Source: Rostrohypoxylon terebratum
Taxonomy: Eukaryota; Ascomycota; Sordariomycetes; Xylariales; Hypoxylaceae
Reading direction: 5' to 3'
Assembly: GCA_022497145.1 (NCBI GenBank)
Contig: MU385855.1
Coordinates: forward strand, 1,302,001 to 1,366,000
DNA: 64,000 nt
Shown here: piece by piece, positions 1 to 10,758 of the stretch
Layout: every line of letters begins with the position of its first letter
How positions within the stretch are numbered: the first letter of the stretch is position 1
Translations under genes and position numbers: made by a program
The notes under the pieces: model-generated
What the model saw: the letters and a program-made list of their open reading frames with translations, nothing else
Told to the model about the DNA's origin: nothing
Databases searched by the model: none

Positions 1-1
1 C

Positions 2-673
2 ATTGAAAGAGCCATCGGCGTCCTCCCGTTAGAAACTGTGTCTGTCCACCCGTCCAAGCCGCTCTACGAGGCATGTAGTCGCATGCTAAAAAGTCGCGCT
101 CGCCGAATTCCGCTCGTCGATGTCGACCACGAAACCGAGAGGGAGACAGTAGTAAGCGTCATCACGCAATATCGCATCCTCAAATTTATTGCTGTCAACA
201 CGGAGCAGCATACTATGCTTCTGAAGCAGACGGTGCGGGAGATAGGGCTGGGGACGTACAAGAATTTGGCTACAGCCAAGATGACGGACTCGGTTCTCTC
301 CGTTATCAATCTGATGGTGGTTCACAATATATCCGCCGTGCCCATCATTGATAAAAACAACGTCGTGCTTAACGTATTCGAGGCCGTTGACGTTATACCA
401 TGTATCAAAGGGGGAAGTTACGACGAATTGAAGTCGACGGTAGGCGAAGCGCTCTCGAAGAGACCGGACGATTTTCAAGGAATCTATACTTGTCAGGAGG
501 ACGACAGACTCGATTCGATATTTGTCACTCTACGTCAATCTCGTGTCCATAGGCTGGTAGTGATCGACGATAGTTGGCATTTAAAGGGCATCATTTCCCT
601 CTCGGACATCCTCAAGTACGTCCTATTTACAGGCGTCACTAGCGACGAGGGTGAATACTTCCCTCCTCCGTGA
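2..673 (+). CDS. SNF4: AMPK/SNF1 gamma subunit SNF4, C-terminal part (5' truncated by window edge)
   Basis: The frame is open from base 2 and ends at TGA 671-673, giving 223 residues of the C-terminal part; the start lies outside the window. The protein reads as consecutive CBS repeats. Recognisable segments are VSVHPSKPLYEACSRML, SRARRIPLVDVD, ITQYRILKFIAVN, TDSVLSVINLMVVHNISAVPIID, LDSIFVTLRQSRVHRLVVID and KGIISLSDILKYVLF, which are typical of the Bateman modules of the gamma subunit. In the family this subunit binds adenine nucleotides and regulates the SNF1/AMPK kinase that controls growth on alternative carbon sources. Arg and His residues at the end of CBS motifs (RVHRLVVID) fit nucleotide phosphate contacts. 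No intron is visible in this part. Confidence in family is high. Only the N-terminal part is missing, because of the window boundary, not because the gene is damaged. Confidence 0.93.
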   Translation: MERAIGVLPLETVSVHPSKPLYEACSRMLKSRARRIPLVDVDHETERETVVSVITQYRILKFIAVNTEQHTMLLKQTVREIGLGTYKNLATAKMTDSVLSVINLMVVHNISAVPIIDKNNVVLNVFEAVDVIPCIKGGSYDELKSTVGEALSKRPDDFQGIYTCQEDDRLDSIFVTLRQSRVHRLVVIDDSWHLKGIISLSDILKYVLFTGVTSDEGEYFPPP

Positions 674-1590
674 TGGGGTCACCGGCAACCTTTCGAGATT
701 ATTTTTGACGACGTATACGACAATTTGGAAATGGCGGCAACGAGATCATTGGGGATCAAGGTAGCTTATCGATGGGCATTGCAGAGGAGTCTGGCGTTCG
801 AAAGACTAAAGTGGTTGATAAGGATCAGTCCTTTTGAGCCCACATATGTTTTCATTCTCTGTGAGTATCATGATCTAGGTTAAGGAGGAACTACACGGTC
901 TAGATGGGGGGAGGCTTTAAGGCTTTGGCAGGTCACAAAACGGGTCTGGATCATATGGCGGCCAGCGCAAGTCTTTCTTGTAAGTGCAATGCATTTCAAA
1001 GATTTTTGAGATACCTTACTTGGCGCACGTTGAAGATCTTCCAAGTGTTTTCAACCTCATCTTGAGTATACATGGATGTACTCATACGAGGTACAATAGT
1101 AGTGTACTAGCACTTGAGGTACCTACTATGATGTCATCCATGGATCAATCTCGATATCAATGGGATCCACCACAGATCGTACTTGCAGTATGAAGCGCCA
1201 CGGAGGTGGATGTACACTTTCTCCAGGTAATGAGGACTCGCCTCCTATTACCTCCAGTCACTTCCAACTTGGAAGCCAACTTAGTAGGTACATATGTATG
1301 TATTTCGTTCGAAATATGTACATGCCTAGGAGAAAAGCAGAAGGAGTGACTGGTTCGGTATGAGACAATCATTGCATGTGATACCTACCACCTACCTAGT
1401 AGTAGCTACATAGTAGTATACCTACTAGTATACATGTATTAGATGTATCACTTACCTATATACCTACCTTGTATGTAGTATAGATTCCTTACGAGCGCAA
1501 GTTTTGGTCTAGTTTTCCAAATTTTTCAGTATTGCCTCTTCTCCTTTGAAATCATACCATACCCCCTTTTCATTAAATGTAGTCGCTCAA
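674..1590. other. Intergenic: SNF4 3' flank and RhoGAP 5' flank
   Basis: I see no gene here. The stretch 1370-1480 is dense in short palindromic motifs made of CCTACCTAGTAGTAG and TACATAGTAGTATACC units. A minimal ATG-TAG start-stop element lies at 1577-1582, eight bases upstream of the RhoGAP start codon. Confidence 0.6.
1577..1582 (+). promoter_or_regulatory. Start-stop upstream ORF (ATG TAG) before the RhoGAP gene
   Basis: An ATG followed directly by TAG lies eight bases upstream of the RhoGAP start codon. If the transcript begins upstream of it, a scanning ribosome would meet this element first. Start-stop elements can stall ribosomes and lower translation of the main frame. Whether it is transcribed is not known. 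Confidence 0.35.
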
Positions 1591-4500
1591 ATGCAGTCTT
1601 ACCATCATGATATTCCTCCAACCTCCAACAAAGGCAAAAACCCTATACCAGTAAATTGGCATACGTCCTCACAACCCTTGCCCTACCAACGAAGACGCCC
1701 AATCTCACACCCGAACATTGTTAAACCACAGGCAGGTTTAACTACCTCTCACCCTTTCGGCACCATAGAACCCTCCAGTCGTAGAAGCAGCACTTGGTCA
1801 TCTTCTACTTGCGACAGAGGACTACTTTCGGATTGTGACGAGGCAGATCACAGAGAAGAGTTCGTCAGTGAATATAACCGACTCGCAAAGAAGGTGAAAC
1901 TTCCGCTCGATGCTTTACTAGCAACTAACAAATAAGTTTACTAACTCGAATATTTCAGTACGGTGTTCGGTCACTTGTTCTAGGAGACTTCCCTGTGGAT
2001 TCTGTAAGTGAAGTCAAGAGATGGGAGAAGTTTACTTATTATACTAACGGGAGAAATGTGTCCAAGTCGGCTCCGGTTCGAAAGACAAGCTGGTTCTCTA
2101 AAGCCCTAAGACGATCGTCTTCCGGCCAGTCGACACAAACCGTGGTTGTTCAGTCAGACCGACAGCTTCGGCGCCGACGAAGCATCAGTGATGCCGCTTT
2201 GAATATTGTAAATCATCAAAAGAAAGATGGGTTAGAGAACGCAAACCTCCAAGATCTAGTTCGACTGTGCGGAAAGAGTTTGTTCTATTTGCCCCCAGAA
2301 TACACCCCTTGCCCCTTAGTATTGCCAACATGCTTCCGAGCACTTGCTCAAGCGCTCGTACAACAAGGTCGGGAAAGACAACCGGTCCATTACACCACTC
2401 ATGACTAATACTTATTCATCATAGCCGATAATACCCCAGGAATATTCCGAATACCAGGCTCTATTCGAACCGTAAACACCCTCTATGATTATTATTGCGC
2501 CGACAGAGATGCGAATGAGATCTCAGCCACAACTCGATGTCCAAATCTCCCCACCCATATCAAATGCAACCCCCACGATGTCGCTTCTGCGTTCAAGAAA
2601 TTCTTGTCTGGTTTACCTGGTGGTATCCTAGGCTCACTATCACTGTTTGATGCTTTGGTTGCAATCCATAGCCAGTTTCATGCAGATCCTGAGCTCACCA
2701 AAACGAAAGAAACCAAACTTCGCGCGCGATTAATTGCGCTTGCGATCGGTACCGTCAACTCACAGTACCAAAGAGAGATCATTTGCGCAGTATTTGGCTT
2801 ACTGTCGTTCATCGGCCGAGCTGCGGAAGTTGCTCCCCGAGAGGATGAAGATGGAAGACCCCTTCCAACATCTGGTTTGATGGGATATAATGCTTTGAGC
2901 GTCGTTTTTGGGCCTCTTTTGATCAATGACCTGATTCAATCTTACAAAATGAAGGTAGCAGATCCGGCAGTCGGACTAGTATTGCTCCCGGTATCACAGC
3001 CTAGATCCCGAAAGGAGAGACGCAAATACAAAAGATCGAGATCAACAATCGCCACCGACGACCAATCCTCGCTTTTCCAAGTAGACAAGATACACATTGC
3101 TAACAGTATCGCAGAGATGCTGATAGTGCACTGGAGGGAAGTGGTTCGGCAAATGCGAAGTTTAGGGACGTTGAAGATCAAAAGAAATGAGTGTAATATA
3201 CATCATAGAAAAAGCAGGCCTAAGTTGATTTCGTCCGCTTCAGACACATTTTCATTAAGAAGATCACCAGAACCTCAACGCACTTATGAAGGCCAACTTG
3301 AGTCACCCTCTATTCAACGACGACTGTCACGACGGTCGAGTTCTAAAGTCTCGATCAAATGTCTTTCGCCAACGGCCGAGGAAAGCCCGCTACCTGAACG
3401 GACGCCTCATCGGCTTGAAAATATCTCAGTCCACCACCTCCGTAGAAATCCGTTGAATCACCGGGTATCCACGAATGATACGATACCACACGCGGCCAAG
3501 CCATCTTCGCCCATCCTTACAAATAATGAGCAATACTTGACAGGAACCCCGAGGACAACGACGCCAGTTAGATCGCCCCTTTCAGTCAAAGGACTATCCA
3601 ATAGTCCAACCGGAGAGCATCCTGATTTCCAATCTCCACATGCAAGTCCTGCTGACAGATGGAAGGCTCTTGCTCTAGCTAGTAGGGCTAGCACAGAATC
3701 GATGGCTAGGGCTGCGAAGGAAAGGCGTCTAAGGCGAAGTCCTGGCTTTGGCGGCTTCCGGCATACTGATGAATGCCTGGAGCAACGACAAAGGATCCCG
3801 GCCACATCAGATAAGCCTATGCCGCCTAAGCTTTCACCGGAGAAGAGCGTATTTGAGAAATCATGGTCCGAAAATTCTACATCGCCGACGAAAGGTAGTT
3901 TCAGCCGAAGCAGACCGGTTTCACGCCGTACAAGCGTGAGACCCCACAGCGGTGCAGTACGAGCAATGACTGCGCTGTTTGATAGTGCTGCTAAGGATTC
4001 GCCTATAGGACTGACAGCCGCGCATTCGGGAGAGATGAGACCGGGTTCCAATGCACCCAGTAGCGTCAGATCTACACATTCTGGAATGGTCACCTCAACT
4101 AGGTCTATCAAGGCTGACGTATCCCCAACAGCTAGTGTACTATCAATGCATTCGGATCATTTCAAAGGCAGAATCCAACCTGTGGATACACCAACACATA
4201 ATAAAGTACTTCCTTCTGCTGTAAATCATAGTAACACCAGCCTCACTTCTTCAAGGACTGCCCCTGGCGACCTACGGACCAAAATCCCACATGTTTCTCT
4301 ACGCCCCACAGGCGGTTCATTTTCTCCAGCAAGAAGAGTGCCTTGTTCTTCACCGGCTCCGCAGGTTCCTCTGCGTGATCGAGAGCTTAGCCAACCGCCA
4401 AGTTTAGGAACCATGCTTCCTCACCAAGAAGAGCCTCCAGTGGCACATCACATCACATTCGCTCGTCCATCGCCATCCAGTTCGCCTGGGCATTATGATG

Positions 4501-5036
4501 GTGATGATGAAAGGTGTTCAAATGAGTGCCCTCGACCTGGAAGTACCAACTCCATACTCCACGTCCAGATTCGCCACCTACAAAAGCAACTCGAACACAA
4601 AACAGAAGAGAATATACAATTGCGACGGCGACTAGAAGCCCGCGAAAACATGGATATCGGCAAGCTTTGTGAGCAGCTGAGAATAGCGAGGAGAGAGTCT
4701 AAAATGTGGCATGAGAGAGCCGAAGCAGCGGAGAAGCGAGTCGCGGCTTTTAAGCAATTGACTGCAAGACTTCGAGGGATCCGAGATAGCGTTGCGCTGA
4801 AGGATAGCTTACAGGAACTTGGTGGCGAGGGACAAGTTGATGGGCAAAGTCACTATATCCAACGAGAATCGCGGGAAGGATCAACCTCTCCATTATGTCT
4901 GGCATACACTTTGAACGAAGGTGATTTCGACAAACGCATACTAGGTCAAAGTGAGAAGAGTCGCAGCGAGGACGATGACTTTTGCAGAAGGGTCAGAAGA
5001 ACGAGACAAAATCGCCTCATGGAGAGAAGATTTTAA
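1591..5036 (+). CDS. RhoGAP-domain protein with C-terminal coiled coil (3 exons, 1107 aa)
   Basis: Exons are 1591-1893, 1959-2367 and 2425-5036. The introns of 65 and 57 nt have GTGAAA and GTCGGG donors, ACTAAC-type branch sites and CAG/TAG acceptors. The start is ATG 1591; upstream the frame has no other ATG. A RhoGAP domain spans about residues 215-430. The arginine finger is R246 in TPGIFRIPGS, followed by AFKKFLSGLPGG and the signature YNALSVVFGPLL. RhoGAPs speed GTP hydrolysis by Rho-family GTPases and so control actin, polarity and cell-wall synthesis. Residues about 480-940 are a Ser/Arg/Pro-rich disordered linker, and a coiled coil lies at about 950-1022 (IRHLQKQLEHKTEENIQLRR). The GTPase target cannot be read from the sequence. 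The first exon is Ser/Pro-rich and ends in EEFVSEYNRLAKK, which joins smoothly to YGVRSLVLGD across the intron. Splicing of intron 1 is well supported by frame; both donors are non-canonical in positions +3 to +6. Confidence 0.88.
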
Positions 5037-6622
5037 GTAAGGAGACCGGACAGCGACAGCGCGATTATGGGATATTGCCGAGGAGTTGCTAATGCTTGAT
5101 GAGAATGTGGAGTGATAGATGATAGGTTCTAGCCTATGTTTTCGGGGGCTTGCGAACACTCACGAGACGAGTAAAAAGGCAGGGTATTTTTCTTCCTTGC
5201 TCTATTTTTTTTTCTTGTCCTAGATTATGACGGTAGCACTTAATGGCCCGATGTTCAAGCTACAAGGCTAGAACTGGCTGAGAGAGGTATGCATAGACCA
5301 TTCAACATGAATTGAATGAATCATACTTGCTTTGAATGATATGATTCTGGCAAAAGTTCCTTAGGACATAGGACCTAGGTAGATCAGTATAGCGTTGCCA
5401 AGTGTTCGATTATAGTCATCCATTTTCGCTAACCCATTTGTTCTCTTCTGTTGGAATTGATACCTCTAATCTTCAACTAATGCTATTAATGAAAATGTGT
5501 ACTTACTCGAGTCTGTCTTATCCCTGTATGAGGTAAGTTTCAAGTCTTTCTCCTGGCAAGGTTATTACGAATTCTCAGTCAACGAAGTAACGTCGTTAAC
5601 GTCATTCTCAAGGCCCGAGTTAATATTTTGACGAAAGTGGACCTACTACTAACTAATACTACTATTAGGAGCTATCCCGGTCAGACCAGCAGACCGGCAG
5701 ACCGTACCGTTATTCTGTTGGAGGCTTACGTACCCGGTCTCTTCGTCAAATAGCAGCTGCATGCAGTACTGCGTAGCTCAGATGATCTACGGCTCGTCGG
5801 CTCGTACTTGAGCACTTACTCTTTGTACATACTATAGGTACTTGTTGATCGACTTTCCCACTTCGCGAGGTCCGTGAGAATGCAGACTTGTGTACCTAAT
5901 TTGTTAAGAAGTTACAAATGTATATTGGTGTTTAGTTTTGATCAGTGAGTTCTAAGGTCGAATAAATTTATAAAGTTTAGACAATGAACTGTCATACGGT
6001 ATACCTATGTAATGAAAGGTGACGGAAAAAATGACAACGTTGATAAACTTTAGTAGCTTCCAACATTGATTGAACCTTGAATGGAGCATTGAATGCATGT
6101 GAATACTGTAGTGTACATCAATCTGAAGTATGTATATCCCACCCAAACTTACTAACCTAGATCCGGGAAAGGATGAGCATACAAGGATGTCTTGGCGTGG
6201 AATGGTCGCGATTCCCCAGATTGTCATTATGATTTATCGGGAATAGTTAAGGTTGACCGGGGTCTTGATTTACACTACAGCTGTACCTACGAAGTACATA
6301 CATACCTAGTATTTCTCCTTCACAATGTTCCCAATTCTTTGAATTTTTAGTTCCTGTTTTTCTATCTATAATACCTACCTCTAGCTTGTTAATAGCACAA
6401 AAAATAAAAATAAAAACAACACGATTGCACCACACGATCACACTACCGACGACGTACGGGATTGAAGGTTTGAGCAGAGAGATTAGTGTTCGGATGCTCA
6501 TGGTTGAAGATGATTGGCCGCTGGCGCCCATCACTACGACATCGCTACTGTGCTAACATACAATATCTACCTGAGGTCGGGCTAGCAGCGACGTCTAGCC
6601 CACCATATTCATCCCGAACAAC
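5037..6622. other. Intergenic between RhoGAP and DCR2-like genes
   Basis: No coding pattern is seen on either strand. At about 5680-5706 there is a short 9-bp tandem repeat of the unit CAGACCGG/CAGACCAG. Short TAGGTACC-type palindromes occur around 5370-5390, 5830-5840 and 6290-6310. Confidence 0.55.
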
Positions 6623-8477
6623 ATGACGCGAAGGATAGTATGTCGCATCTCATCTCCATACCTTATCCCTATTGACAATCCTATTGACAATCCTATCAAT
6701 TTGCATCCACATACTATGTATTCGTAGATATATATATCAAAGCTAACGATGTCTTCTCTACATAGGTGCGCACGATAACCCAGCTAACCGCTGCAGCACT
6801 TTTCGCATTCCTTATCATCTTCTTCCTCGATCGGAATTTCCGACTTCTTCCCAATGCCGTCCACGAGTATATGCCGCAACATCATCATGGACAAGTTGTT
6901 ACCGATATAACAATCACCCAGTGCTCCAAGATCAATCTACTTTCGTCCTGCAAACTCGACCCCGAATCCTGGCATCGAGTGGAGAAGAATCTTTATCTGG
7001 GCAAAGCATGGGTTTCTAGCGCCTACCTTCATGTCCAGAGGAAGAAGGAAGAAGAGCTGACCGCCACCGACAAGGTCGTTATAGGTGTCACTGTTAGTCG
7101 GCAGGATCCTACGACCGGAACTAAGGATAAATCTGCCGAAAAGTGGGAGGCTCGCCCATTTGGGTTATGGGTATTGCGATCATCTAAGCCGACAGCGAGC
7201 GACTCTAAGAAAGCCGTCACTGCGGTCGATGTTCTCTTTGGCGACGATGCCGTCGAAGCTCGAAACGGGTGGCAGTTCCAAAATACCCCATTATTACTCG
7301 ATGCTGGCACAGACACACCAACTGCCCATATTACAATCAGGCAAGGCAATCAGATTGAGCCTGTAAAGCCTCAACCGCGTGTGAAAGACAATGGAAAGTT
7401 CAAGATCATGCAGTTGGCAGATCTGCATCTGAGCACTGGCGTCGGTCACTGCAGAGATGCGGTTCCTGACGAATATCGTGGAGGGCCTTGTCTTGCGGAT
7501 CTGCGGACCCTCGACTTCGTGACCAAGTTATTGGATGAGGAGAAGCCGGATCTGGTCGTCCTCAGTGGCGACCAGGTTAATGGAGACACTGCGCCCGATG
7601 CGCAATCGGCCATCTTTAAATATGCGCAACTGCTCATTGAGCACAAGGTTCCCTACATATCCATATTCGGAAATCATGACGACGAAGGAGCGCTGTCTAG
7701 GGCCACACAGATGGCCTTAATTGAACAGTTGCCATATTCCTTATCGGTGGCCGGCCCGGACGATATTGATGGAGTGGGCAATTACTACATCGAGGTTCTA
7801 GCTCAGGGAACCTCAAAGCATTCTGCGTTGACGATATATATGTTGGATTCTCACTCGTACTCCCCAGACGAGCGGCAGTGGAGTGGCTACGACTGGATCA
7901 AGAAGAATCAAATCGACTGGTTCAGACAGACATCGGACAGTCTCAAGAAAAAGCATAAGGAATATACTCATATTCATATGGATCTTGCCTTCATTCATAT
8001 ACCTCTTCCGGAGTATAGAAATGCAGAGAACCCCCGTGTAGGCGAGTTGAGGGAAGGCGTCACTGCGCCTAAATACAACTCAGGATTCCGCGACGCCTTA
8101 GTTGAGCAAGGCATTGTTATGGTCAGCTGTGGACAGTACGTATCTCCATCTCTTGTATTTTCCCTATTCTCCTATTCTCCAGCATAAGCTAACACCCGAG
8201 CTCTAGTGACCATGCCAATGAATATTGTATGCTTTCATCCAATGAGGAGACGAAGAAGCCCGAGCTGTGGATGTGCTACGGCGGTGGTGTCGGGTTTGGA
8301 GGATACGGTGGTTACGGTGGCTACGTCCGTCGGGTTCGGTTCTTCGACATAGACATGAACGAAGCCCGAATTACGACATACAAGCGACTTGAATATGGCG
8401 ATACCGAAGCACGTATTGACAAGCAGATAATCGTCGACGGAGGAAGCGTCCGGCCTCCTCCGGAACAAGTTCAATAA
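6623..8477 (+). CDS. DCR2: DCR2-type calcineurin-like metallophosphoesterase (3 exons, 551 aa)
   Basis: Exons are 6623-6637, 6766-8135 and 8207-8477. The first coding exon is only 15 nt (MTRRI); its donor GTATGT and the acceptor TACATAG join it to VRTITQLTAAALF, and the family N terminus supports this. A single hydrophobic segment at residues 9-26 follows basic residues, so it reads as a type II signal anchor. The metallophosphoesterase motifs are all present: DLH (224-226), GDQ (near 273), GNHD (307-310), the His of LAFIHIPLPEY, and GHDH (461-464), which is rebuilt across the second intron. A Gly/Tyr run, GFGGYGGYGGYVRRVRFF, near the C terminus is usual for this family as I know it. In yeast, Dcr2 is a phosphatase that acts on the unfolded-protein-response kinase Ire1 and on Sic1. 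That role here is inferred from family. The 128-nt first intron has a GCTAAC branch site. Confidence 0.92.
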
Positions 8478-9414
8478 TATATATATATATATCGAAAACT
8501 CCTTCACCAACCCCCCTTACCCCAAACGGCATACCATTATACGTACTTTACGAACCCCGCTTACCACAGCAAGTCTGGATTCCCTTTCGATCTATCGTTT
8601 TGCCACCTTGGATTGGGACGATATTGTTTGTTTTTTTTTAAAAAAAAATGATGATCCGAATCCGCGCAGACGGACATGATTACGTAGTCACGACCACAAA
8701 ACAAAAGCAACAGAAAATAGGTGCAGTGGGCGTTTTTCTTGGGAGCAGCGATAGAACTGGTCGGCGGGAAGGAGGTAGTATTCCAAAGTCATGCTCGGTG
8801 TATCACAGAGAGCTATGAACAGGCGTATACATATGTATTCAGAGGGAGAGAAAAAAAGGAAATGAGATGGTCATGGGTATCTCTTGATTCTTATGGCTTG
8901 GCAATTAATTGATTATTGTGATTTTGAGAGGAGTGGCCTCGTTATACATGACTGTACCGTACGACGTAGCAACACCGCCGAGATCAGACAGAAATTTCAG
9001 GCAACTGTCCCACTTCCTATTAGACATTGAACATCTGATTATGTTTATACATTCTTGTATAGTAGATATTCATACCAGTTTGCTGTATGTGTTATGTATT
9101 ACTACACCCAAGGGGTGCTACGAAAGTAACTCGTCTATATAGCTGCACTTAACCTTAGGCCTACAGTCACTGCCAAGTACCTATCATATTTCCGTCCCTT
9201 CTTTTTCTTGTATGAAGCAAACAGCAGTATCGCATTGTGACAACACAAACACCTAGCTAAGACAACAACCCAGATACATTTGACATCTATGTTAAAGCCG
9301 ACCATCTATGTGTTTATCGTATTCTGTCATGCTTATTGTCTAGTGAACAAAACATACTAATCGTCTATAGCCGTCAAAATCCCTTTAACTAGGTATATTC
9401 TCATGTAGAAAGTA
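8478..9414. other. Intergenic between convergent DCR2-like and monooxygenase genes
   Basis: This is the shared 3' flank of two convergent genes. It begins with an (AT)n tract at about 8476-8493 and has a T9-A9 inverted homopolymer pair at 8630-8648. No coding sequence is recognised. Confidence 0.55.
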
Positions 9415-10758
9415 TTAGTTCCTCAGCTTCCCATTGGCCCCGTTTGTCCCATTAGCACCATTCATCCCATTCACCCCATTCACCTCATCCAATCTCCTGT
9501 AGATCTCCATAGCCGCGTCGTTCTGTCCGCTAACGTCAAAGTCGTTAGTAAACGCTGCCATCTCCGCAAAGAACGCCCCCATCCTCTCGGGATCCTCATG
9601 CATCCCATCCTCGGCGTAAGCGTACACCCTGCCAAACTTCCTCCCCATGTCCACGACGGCCTGGCTCCTAGGCTTCCTTACCTCACTGAACGCGGTTAGA
9701 GCGCGGGATATCTGGTCCAAGTGTCTTACTTCCGCGAACAGGGCGTCGAGCACAGCGGCATCCTCGAGAGCTTGCGCGGCACCGTTGCCGGAGAACGGGA
9801 GCGCTGTGTGAGCCGCGTCGCCGAGCATGGCTACGCGACCACGGGCATAGAAAGGCGCGTGGTCGTGGTCGGCTGCTGGCCACGACGCAGTCGTGTTGTT
9901 GGCTACGATACGCACGATCTGCTGCGCCTCGTCGCTGTAGTCTGCATATAGAGCCGGATCAAGCGGCTTCGGGTACGTATTCCCCTCCCTGATCACATGT
10001 TCCGGAGTGGAGGAAGCGCCGCCGTGAACAGAAATACTGGCGCTCAGGATCGTGTTCTTATTAAGCGAGAGGCAATTGATAAGCCCTCGAGGACCTGCTA
10101 GGAGGACCACATTTGATTCCCACTCAAGAGTGGTCTGTTCGTGTGCGTGTTTGTTCGAGATCAGGGCTTGGTATATCTGCCAGCCATCGTGATTCTTGGG
10201 CGATGTAGCTGGATGATCTGCTCCCAGAAGGTAGGCACGCGTTACACTGTGGATGCCGTCTGCTCCTAGGAGACAATCTGCTGTAGCCTCGGTGCCGTCC
10301 TGAAATGACAGTCGGACAGCATGCTTATCGGAGAGTGTTTCGGTGATTTTGACGAGCTTTTTGCCAAAGCTGATGCTTTCGCGTGGGATCAATGACACAT
10401 ATCCTTCCAACAAGTCAGCTCGGCTAATCGTCTTTCTACCTTTCGCTCTTCCAAGCTCTGCTACCAATCGACCTTGGTGCGGACCTTGGGCGAGAATTAC
10501 TTCGGTCGTCATCTCTTGATGTTCCTCGCCCATAGACAACGCCCTGTCGAAATACGCCTGTTTCAATCCAGGGTCGATGAGTACCATGGCTTTGATAGCA
10601 TTGAGGTGAAGCGCAAGACCGGCGCCGATATCTTTAAAGGCTGGCGATCCTTCGTAGACATGAACATCGATATGCGGCTTTTTGGCCAAACCGGCTGCGA
10701 GAGCCAGCCCGGCGATACCTCCACCCACTATCGCAACTTTTACACGACCCTCAGCCAT
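9415..10758 (-). CDS. FAD-dependent monooxygenase, salicylate hydroxylase type (single exon, 447 aa)
   Basis: The protein starts MAEGRVKVAIVGGGIAG, with the dinucleotide-binding GGGIAG at residues 12-17. The second FAD/NADPH signature GADGIHS is at 165-171, and the ribityl-binding GDAAH followed by GNGAAQALEDA is at 313-331. This is the order of class A flavoprotein hydroxylases (PF01494). They use NADPH or NADH and O2 to hydroxylate aromatic acids such as salicylate; related fungal enzymes act in secondary metabolism. The substrate cannot be deduced. I chose the ATG at 10758 because it puts the Rossmann strand at the usual distance from the N terminus; an in-frame ATG at 10800 would add 14 residues. 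The C terminus ends in a run of Asn-Gly repeats (NGVNGMNGANGTNGANG) outside the catalytic fold. No biosynthetic partner genes flank it, so a metabolic cluster is not supported. Confidence 0.9.
   Translation of the reverse strand: MAEGRVKVAIVGGGIAGLALAAGLAKKPHIDVHVYEGSPAFKDIGAGLALHLNAIKAMVLIDPGLKQAYFDRALSMGEEHQEMTTEVILAQGPHQGRLVAELGRAKGRKTISRADLLEGYVSLIPRESISFGKKLVKITETLSDKHAVRLSFQDGTEATADCLLGADGIHSVTRAYLLGADHPATSPKNHDGWQIYQALISNKHAHEQTTLEWESNVVLLAGPRGLINCLSLNKNTILSASISVHGGASSTPEHVIREGNTYPKPLDPALYADYSDEAQQIVRIVANNTTASWPAADHDHAPFYARGRVAMLGDAAHTALPFSGNGAAQALEDAAVLDALFAEVRHLDQISRALTAFSEVRKPRSQAVVDMGRKFGRVYAYAEDGMHEDPERMGAFFAEMAAFTNDFDVSGQNDAAMEIYRRLDEVNGVNGMNGANGTNGANGKLRN

Noticed and set aside
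3458..4111. 217-aa open frame on the minus strand
   Set aside because: It lies fully inside the RhoGAP exon, in its Ser/Arg-rich linker, and has no family resemblance; it is an antisense shadow.
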